This document shows, piece by piece, positions 39,875 through 45,663 of a stretch of 45,663 nucleotides of DNA. The notes under the pieces were generated by a model, which was not told where the DNA came from, made no database searches, and saw only the letters and a list, made by a program, of their open reading frames with translations. Every line of letters begins with the position of its first letter. Within the stretch, counting starts at the first letter, position 1. Source of the DNA: Fundidesulfovibrio soli (GTDB lineage Bacteria; Desulfobacterota; Desulfovibrionia; Desulfovibrionales; Desulfovibrionaceae); contig NZ_JAKZKW010000027.1 in the NCBI RefSeq assembly GCF_022808695.1, positions 1 to 45,663 of the forward strand, written 5' to 3'. A program made the translations under genes and the position numbers.

Positions 39875-42800
39875 ATGAACACCGTCACTTCGTTCTGGCG
39901 CAACCTCTCCATCACCTACAAGCTCGGGCTGGCCTTCGCCCTGCTGCTGGCCATGCTCACGCTCGTTGCGGCGGTGAGCTACTTCGCCCTGGCGTCCGTG
40001 CGCCACGCAGAGAACGTGATCCTGAACAGCGCCGAGATCAGGCAGCGGGTCTACGAGATGGACGCCGGGCTGGAAAAGGCCCGCCGCCTGCACCGCGACT
40101 TCTTCCTCAACTACCCCTCCGTGGGCTTCAGCAAGGCACACGAACTCTACTTCCAGCCCTCCATCCAGGCCATCGCCCGGGTGGTGGCCCTGAGCGACGA
40201 CCTCAAGCGGCTGGTCTCCAGCCCGGACGTCAGCGATGCGCTGCAACGCCGCAATGTGGAGATCAACCTTTATCTCTCCTCGGCCAAACGCTTCACCCAG
40301 ACCTTCCTGGAGCTCGTTGACCTGGTGACCATCCTGGCCGCGCCCGAGACCGGCCTGCAGGACCGGCTGGATGAGCAGATGGCCGTTCTGGCCCCGCTGG
40401 CCGACGCCAGCGAGGAGATGTCCCGGCTGTTCCTCAAGCAGCTGGCCCAGCAGAAGCAGTACCAGCTCACGAAGCAGCGCCCGGACATGCAGGCCGCGCT
40501 CAACGAGGGTTTCCTGCTGGGCAAGGCCGTGGCCGCCTCCAAGCATCTCAACGCCGACCAGAAGGCCCAGGCCCGCGAGATCCTGCGCAACGTCGCCTCC
40601 ATCGGCGAGGACATCGCCAACGTCGACTCGGCCATAGCCGGGAAGTTCAATGACTTCGCCCTGCAATCACAAGCCATCGACCCCATTTCCGAAGAGCTCA
40701 AGGCCCTGGTGACCTCCGAGGTCAACCGCACCAGGGCGCACATCGACGCGGTGAGCCGCTCCGCCACGGCCATCATAGCCGTCACCGCCCTGCTGGGCCT
40801 GGTCTGCACCCTGCTCATAGCCTGGCTGGTCAACGCCTCGGTCACCAGGAAGCTGGTTGCGCTCACGGATTCGGCCGCCTCGCTGCGCTCGGGCAACCTG
40901 GACGTCAGGGTGCCGGTGGATACCGGCGACGAGTTCGGCGAGCTGGCCGACACGTTCAACTCCATGGCGTCCGAGATGAGCGGCCTGGTGGGCGACCTGG
41001 AGACCAAGGTCAGCCAGCGCACCGGGGAGCTGGCCAAGGCCAAGGACGAGCTGGAGGAGGCTGTGCGCGGGCTGCGCGCCGCCAACTTGGCCGCCGAATC
41101 CGCCACGAGGATCAAGAGCGAGTTCCTGGCCAACATGAGCCATGAGATACGCACCCCCATGAACGCTATCCTGGGCTTCTCCAGCCTGGGTCTGGACAGC
41201 GACGATCCCACGCGCCTGCGGGACTACCTGAAGAAGATCAACTCCTCGGCCCGCTCCCTGCTGGCCATCGTCAACGACATCCTGGACTTCTCCAAGATCG
41301 AGGCTGGCAAGCTCAACATGGAGCTCGTGCCCTTCGCCCTGGACGACGTGCTGGCCGACGTGTCCAACGTGCTGGGCGCCCGCGCCGGAGAGCGCGGGAT
41401 CGAGCTCATCATGCGCAGGGAGCCGGACGTGCCCACCAACCTGCTGGGCGACCCGCTTCGCCTGGGCCAGGTGCTGCTCAACCTGGTGGGCAACGCGCTC
41501 AAGTTCACGGAGCAGGGCGAGGTCGAGATCCGCATCGCCCTGGATAGCCATCAGGACGGCAAGTCGGTGCTGCGCTTTTCCGTTCGGGATACGGGCGTGG
41601 GCATGACCCGTGTCCAGCTCGACAACCTGTTCAAGCCCTTCTCCCAGGCGGACGGCTCCATCACGCGCAAATACGGCGGCACAGGCCTGGGCCTGGCCAT
41701 CTGCAAGCGCCTAGTGGAATTCATGGGGGGCAAACTCTCGGTGGAATCCGAATATGGGTCGGGCAGCACCTTCACATTCACCGCCGCATTCGGAGTCGAG
41801 GAGAAGAAACGCCGCCGCGCCGCGCCCGACCAGTCCCTGCGCTCCCTGAAGGTGCTGGCCGTGGACGACAACGCCAACGCCCTGGCCCTGGTGTCCGAAT
41901 TCCTGCGCGGCTACGGGCTGCAGGTGAGCGCGGCCACCAACGCCCGGGACGCCCTGCGCATCCTGGAGCAGGCCGACCCCGCGGACCCCTTCTCCCTGGC
42001 GCTCATCGACCTGCTCATGCCCGACATGGACGGCCTGGAGCTGGCCCGGCGCATACGCGGCAGCCTGCGCATCCAGAAACAGCCCGCGCTGCTCATGCTC
42101 ACCGCCTACAGCCGCATGGGCCTCATGTCCGAGGCCTCCGGCTCCGGCGTGGACATGGTGCTGACCAAGCCCTTCACCCAGTCCAGCCTGTTCGATGCCG
42201 TGCTGAAAGTCCTGGGGCGCCCCGTCAGCCCAGATGGCGAGGGCTCGCCTGACACCCCGGCCCCCCCGGAAGGGGTGGACCTCACCCGGCTCGAAGATCT
42301 GCGCGGGGCCCGGGTGCTCGTGGTGGAGGACAACCCCCTCAACCAGCAGGTCTCCGTGGAATTGCTCCATCACGCCGGCGTTGTGACGGAAGTCGCTACC
42401 AACGGCTCCGAAGGGATCGCCAAGGCTCTGGCCCAGCCCTTCGACCTGGTGCTCATGGACATCCAGATGCCGGGAATGGACGGTTTCCAGGCCACGGCTG
42501 CCATCCGCGCCGTGGAGCGCCTCAAGAACCTGCCCATCGTGGCCATGACCGCCCACGCCATGACCGGCGACCGCCAGCGTTGCCTGGATGCGGGCATGGA
42601 CGACCATTTGGGCAAGCCCATCGACCCGTCTGAGCTGTTCGCCGCCCTGCTGCGCTGGATGCCGCGCCGAAACGGCCGCATGGGTGCGGCCTCCGACGCT
42701 CCGCCCCAGGGGCAGGACCAGCCCCCCGCGCCTCCGGCACTGCCTGACTCCCTGCCGGGAATCGACATGCAGACCGGCCTGGCGAGGGTCATGGGCAACT

Positions 42801-43345
42801 CGAAAACGTACCTGGAACTGCTCTCAGGCTTCGCGGCCCAGGCCCGCGCCTTCCCGGACAAACTCCGCCGGGCGCTCCGGGAAAGGCCGGACGAGCTGCC
42901 GGGACTGCTCCACGCCATGAAGGGCGTTGCCGCGAACATGGCTGCGAACGAGGTGCGCGAGGCCATCCAGCCTCTTGAGCACGCACTGAAGGAAGGCACC
43001 AACCGGGACCTGCAGCCGCTCATCGACCGCCTGCTGCATGCCCTCCAGACCGTGCTACAGGGGCTCGACGCCCTGCCCGGAGTCCGGCCCGCCACGGCTG
43101 CACCCGGCGGCCACGCGCGCACAGCGGCGGACAAGCTTGCGCTGGCCGCCCTGGCGCACGGCTTGCGCGCCCAGCTCCAGGCCCACGACATGGACGCGGC
43201 GGACACGCTGGCGCAGCTGCGGGCCGCCTCGGCCGGACTGCACGCCTCCCTGCTCGACGAACTGGAAGCCCGCCTCTCCCAACTGGACTACGAAACCGCC
43301 CTCGCGGTGTTGCAGGAACTGGAGACCGAACTCCAGTCCGATTGA
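39875..43345 (+). CDS. Membrane hybrid histidine kinase (HAMP-HisKA-HATPase-REC-REC-Hpt)
   Basis: 1156-residue sensor kinase. TM1 (about 16-38) and TM2 (about 299-321) enclose a 260-residue helical periplasmic region that could receive a liganded binding protein. Then HAMP (about 322-366), HisKA with His423 ([11 protein letters not shown]), HATPase (N-box [10 protein letters not shown] near 538), receiver 1 (Asp712), receiver 2 (Asp862) and Hpt His1013 ([11 protein letters not shown]). All phosphorelay residues are intact, and the layout (two receivers plus Hpt) resembles BarA/TorS-type kinases, TorS being one that works with a periplasmic binding protein. It starts six bases after the lipoprotein stop with a poor ribosome site, so it is probably coupled. 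Confidence 0.93.
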   Translation: MNTVTSFWRNLSITYKLGLAFALLLAMLTLVAAVSYFALASVRHAENVILNSAEIRQRVYEMDAGLEKARRLHRDFFLNYPSVGFSKAHELYFQPSIQAIARVVALSDDLKRLVSSPDVSDALQRRNVEINLYLSSAKRFTQTFLELVDLVTILAAPETGLQDRLDEQMAVLAPLADASEEMSRLFLKQLAQQKQYQLTKQRPDMQAALNEGFLLGKAVAASKHLNADQKAQAREILRNVASIGEDIANVDSAIAGKFNDFALQSQAIDPISEELKALVTSEVNRTRAHIDAVSRSATAIIAVTALLGLVCTLLIAWLVNASVTRKLVALTDSAASLRSGNLDVRVPVDTGDEFGELADTFNSMASEMSGLVGDLETKVSQRTGELAKAKDELEEAVRGLRAANLAAESATRIKSEFLANMSHEIRTPMNAILGFSSLGLDSDDPTRLRDYLKKINSSARSLLAIVNDILDFSKIEAGKLNMELVPFALDDVLADVSNVLGARAGERGIELIMRREPDVPTNLLGDPLRLGQVLLNLVGNALKFTEQGEVEIRIALDSHQDGKSVLRFSVRDTGVGMTRVQLDNLFKPFSQADGSITRKYGGTGLGLAICKRLVEFMGGKLSVESEYGSGSTFTFTAAFGVEEKKRRRAAPDQSLRSLKVLAVDDNANALALVSEFLRGYGLQVSAATNARDALRILEQADPADPFSLALIDLLMPDMDGLELARRIRGSLRIQKQPALLMLTAYSRMGLMSEASGSGVDMVLTKPFTQSSLFDAVLKVLGRPVSPDGEGSPDTPAPPEGVDLTRLEDLRGARVLVVEDNPLNQQVSVELLHHAGVVTEVATNGSEGIAKALAQPFDLVLMDIQMPGMDGFQATAAIRAVERLKNLPIVAMTAHAMTGDRQRCLDAGMDDHLGKPIDPSELFAALLRWMPRRNGRMGAASDAPPQGQDQPPAPPALPDSLPGIDMQTGLARVMGNSKTYLELLSGFAAQARAFPDKLRRALRERPDELPGLLHAMKGVAANMAANEVREAIQPLEHALKEGTNRDLQPLIDRLLHALQTVLQGLDALPGVRPATAAPGGHARTAADKLALAALAHGLRAQLQAHDMDAADTLAQLRAASAGLHASLLDELEARLSQLDYETALAVLQELETELQSD

Positions 43346-43354
43346 AGGCATCGT

Positions 43355-44332
43355 ATGGCAGCAGTCACCAACAGGCCCCGCGTGCTCGTCGTCGACGACA
43401 TGCCATTAAACATCAAGCTGCTGCGGGAGCTCCTCAAGAACAGCTACGCGGTGAGCTTCGCCACCGACGGGCACATGGCCCTGGCCCTTGCGGAATCCTC
43501 TCCGCCCGACCTGGTGCTGCTGGACATCTCCATGCCGGAGATGGACGGCTACGAGGTCTGCCGCAGGCTCAAGGCCAACCCGGCCACGCGCGCCATCCCC
43601 GTGGTGTTCCTCACCGCCCAGAGCGACGAGACCAACGAGCTGGAGGGCCTGAGCCTGGGGGCCATAGACTACATCACCAAGCCCTTCAGCCCGCCCATCG
43701 TGCTGGCCAGGGTCAAGAACCACATCGAGTTCGTCCGGGCCAAGAACCGCCTCAACGAGGCCTACACCCTGCTGGACCTCAAGAACCAGGAGCTCGACGA
43801 CAAGAACCGCGCCCTGGAGGTGCTCCTGCAGACCGACCGCCTGACCCGGCTGCACAACCGCCACAAGCTCGACGAGGCCTTCCAGGCCGAGGTGCTGCGG
43901 GCGAAGCGCTACGCCACCCAGTTCTCCGTCATCCTGCTGGATGTGGACTCCTTCAAGACCGTCAACGACACCTTCGGGCACCTGGTGGGCGACAGCGTGC
44001 TGGTGCAGGTGGCGGACACCCTCTCGGCCAACGTGCGCGAGATGGACATGGTGGGCCGCTGGGGCGGGGAGGAGTTCCTGCTGCTGTGCCCAGAAACCGG
44101 GCTGGAGACCGCTGCCGAGCTGGCATCCCGCCTGCGCTCGGTGCTGGCCTGCCAGCCCCTTCCCCCTGTGGAGCAGGTGACGGCCAGCTTCGGCGTGGCC
44201 GCCTACCACCCCGGGGACGACGTGGCCAGCTTGCTGCGCCGCGCTGACGACGCCCTCTACAGGGCCAAAGCATCAGGGCGGAACCGCGTGGAGATCGCCC
44301 CGCCGCCGGGGTTGACCTCTCCGGGGGAATGA
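43355..44332 (+). CDS. Response regulator diguanylate cyclase (REC-GGDEF, PleD/WspR-like)
   Basis: 325 residues: receiver (about 8-125, phospho-acceptor Asp57 in LLDISMPEMDGYEV, Lys in YITKPFS), a coiled linker (about 130-165) and a GGDEF domain (about 165-315). The active site is GGEEF (237-241), preceded by an RxxD inhibitory site (REMD). Phosphorylation from the adjacent kinase Hpt would be expected to turn on c-di-GMP synthesis. The ATG at 43355 is nine bases after the kinase stop. Confidence 0.94.
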   Translation: MAAVTNRPRVLVVDDMPLNIKLLRELLKNSYAVSFATDGHMALALAESSPPDLVLLDISMPEMDGYEVCRRLKANPATRAIPVVFLTAQSDETNELEGLSLGAIDYITKPFSPPIVLARVKNHIEFVRAKNRLNEAYTLLDLKNQELDDKNRALEVLLQTDRLTRLHNRHKLDEAFQAEVLRAKRYATQFSVILLDVDSFKTVNDTFGHLVGDSVLVQVADTLSANVREMDMVGRWGGEEFLLLCPETGLETAAELASRLRSVLACQPLPPVEQVTASFGVAAYHPGDDVASLLRRADDALYRAKASGRNRVEIAPPPGLTSPGE

Positions 44333-44368
44333 GCCATCGCAAGCCCCTCGACCTTAGGGGGCTTCGCC

Positions 44369-45586
44369 ATGCAGACGCCGGTTTTCTCCAACCCTTCCTT
44401 CAAGCGCTTCTGGCTCTCCCGCGTGGCCTCGGGCTTCGCCTACCAGATGATGACCGTGGCCGTGGGCTGGCAGATGTACGAGCTCACAGGCAGCGCGCTC
44501 AGCCTGGGCCTGGTGGGCCTGGCCCAGTTCCTGCCGCAGCTGGCTTTGACCCTGGTGGTGGGGCACGCGGCCGACCACATGGAGCGCAGGCGCATCGTCT
44601 TCGTCTGCCAGGCGGCCCAGGGGCTGCTGGCCGCGATCCTTGCCGCCGGGAGCTTGGCCGGGCTGGTGGACCAGCACGCCATCTACGCCTGCGCCTTCGC
44701 CATCGGCGCGGCCCGCTCCTTCGAGATGCCCACCATGCAGGCCCTGCTGCCGGGCCTGGCCGAAACGGCCATGCTGCCGCGCATGCTGGCCGTGAGCGCC
44801 TCGGGCTGGCAGAGCGCGGTGATCGTAGGCCCGGCCCTGGGCGGGGCGCTCTACCTGGCTGGCCCCCAGGCGGTGTACGGCGTGTGCGCCGTGTGCTTCG
44901 TGCTGGGCTCGGCCGCCATGTTCTCCATCCCCCGGCAGGCCCCCCAGGCCCGCCGAGAGCCGCCCACCCTGCGCTCGGTGCTGGGGGGCATCTCCTACAT
45001 CCGCTCCCGCCCCGAGATCCTGGGGGCCATCTCCCTGGACCTCTTCTCCGTGCTGCTGGGCGGGGCCACGGCCCTGCTGCCCGTCTACGCCAAGGACATC
45101 CTGCACTCCGGCCCCTGGGGCCTGGGCATGCTGCGCGCGGCCCCTGCCGTGGGGGCGCTCTCCATGTCGCTGTTCCTGGCCCGGGTGCCGCTCACCCGGC
45201 GCGTGGGGCACAAGATGTTCGGGGCCGTGGCCGTGTTCGGCGTCTCCACGGTGGTGTTCGGGCTTTCCACCTCGTTCCCGCTGTCGCTTGCGGCCCTGGC
45301 CTGCCTGGGGGCCAGCGACATGGTCAGCGTGGTGATCCGCTCCACCCTGGTGCAGCTCGAGACGCCAGACGAGCTGCGCGGCCGGGTCAGCGCGGTGAAC
45401 TCCATCTTCATCGGCACTTCGAACCAGTTGGGCGAGTTCGAGTCCGGCGTGACGGCGGCCCTGTTCGGCGCGGTGGGGTCGGTGGTGCTGGGGGGAATCG
45501 GGACGCTGGTGGTGGTGGCCTTGTGGATGCGGTTGTTCCCGGCGCTGCGCCTGCGCGACAAGCTCGTCCAAAACAAACCCGCATAG
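44369..45586 (+). CDS. Major facilitator superfamily exporter (MFS_3/EntS-like)
   Basis: 405-residue permease with about twelve hydrophobic segments. The N-terminal FKRFWLSRVASGFAYQM, GHAADHMERRR between helices 2 and 3 (the A-like motif GxxADxxxRRR) and the large C-terminal half LETPDELRGRVSAVNSIF match the EntS/MFS_3 group of siderophore, drug or metabolite exporters. The substrate is unknown. GGGGG precedes the ATG at 44369, 36 bases after the REC-GGDEF stop; it may be transcribed with the sensor operon but has no clear functional tie. Confidence 0.9.
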   Translation: MQTPVFSNPSFKRFWLSRVASGFAYQMMTVAVGWQMYELTGSALSLGLVGLAQFLPQLALTLVVGHAADHMERRRIVFVCQAAQGLLAAILAAGSLAGLVDQHAIYACAFAIGAARSFEMPTMQALLPGLAETAMLPRMLAVSASGWQSAVIVGPALGGALYLAGPQAVYGVCAVCFVLGSAAMFSIPRQAPQARREPPTLRSVLGGISYIRSRPEILGAISLDLFSVLLGGATALLPVYAKDILHSGPWGLGMLRAAPAVGALSMSLFLARVPLTRRVGHKMFGAVAVFGVSTVVFGLSTSFPLSLAALACLGASDMVSVVIRSTLVQLETPDELRGRVSAVNSIFIGTSNQLGEFESGVTAALFGAVGSVVLGGIGTLVVVALWMRLFPALRLRDKLVQNKPA

Positions 45587-45639
45587 AACGCGAAGCCGAT
45601 CGGGGTTCCAAGGGGCACAACCCCTTGGCCGCCGGAGGC
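45587..45639 (-). repeat. Dispersed hairpin element, copy B
   Basis: AACGCGAAGC flank, stem CCAAGGGG/CCCCTTGG, tail TTGGCCGCCGGAGGC; partner of copy A at 6690-6744. It starts directly after the MFS stop. Relative to copy A, which sits downstream of a minus-strand gene, copy B has the same orientation, which suggests that the next gene to the right, beyond the window, also ends here on the minus strand. Confidence 0.75.
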
Positions 45640-45663
45640 CTGCCGGTTGTCCAGGTCCGGCCC

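Overview
The window is high-GC (roughly two-thirds G+C) chromosomal DNA with short intergenic gaps and many overlapping start/stop codons. Its gene content suggests a free-living, motile, anaerobic sulfate-reducer-type member of the Desulfovibrionales, probably Desulfovibrionaceae. The main reasons are a B12-riboswitch operon with a secreted CbiK-type cobaltochelatase followed by ABC transporter genes and cobI (a layout I recall from Desulfovibrio vulgaris), an HMGL-family Re-citrate-synthase-like enzyme, a bis-MGD oxidoreductase, and intergenic hairpins with cores like CCAAGGGG/CCCCTTGG. The assignment is inference; no rRNA or tRNA gene is present to confirm it.

Layout. 1-1620: two flagellin paralogues on the minus strand (the first truncated by the window edge), each with a sigma-28-type promoter. 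1571-6240: minus-strand operon of cobalamin riboswitch, secreted cbiK, FecCD permease, ATPase, periplasmic binding protein, cobI, terminator. 6245-6763: non-coding DNA rich in tandem and inverted repeats. 6764-10521: a hybrid kinase that has lost its phospho-acceptor His, overlapping metX, then metW. 10773-12482: ilvD and a bidirectional terminator. 12506-13865: three small exported or membrane proteins of unusual composition (Gly/Ser-rich, small membrane, Pro-rich). 14052-17549: M48 protease, membrane GGDEF cyclase, convergent HD-GYP phosphodiesterase. 17713-22878: minus-strand cluster of molybdopterin oxidoreductase, COG0523 GTPase, WD40 protein and MltB. 23000-24822: azlCD, a four-cysteine mini-protein and a lipoprotein.

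24844-30034: a five-gene overlapping minus-strand chain: HMGL enzyme with a C-terminal Cache-like domain, K+-channel/RCK protein, cyclic-nucleotide-binding-fold protein, MerR-like regulator, and a membrane protein with a GspG-like tail. 30271-33471: Lon-like AAA_32 protease and an uncharacterised partner. 33663-35771: UspA, two small uncharacterised proteins, ArsR, EVE-domain protein. 35935-37678: ferredoxin-nitroreductase and RarD-like permease. 37803-38429: possible glycosyltransferase. 38549-44332: solute-binding lipoprotein, 1156-residue hybrid kinase and REC-GGDEF cyclase, read as a periplasmic-ligand-to-c-di-GMP pathway. 44369-45586: MFS exporter.

The most notable points are the His-less hybrid kinase coupled to metX, two palindromic elements whose stems covary and whose right ends both supply the TAG stop of the adjoining gene, the enzyme-sensor/channel/CNBD/MerR/GspG-like operon, and the CbiK variant with Asp in place of a metal-binding Glu.
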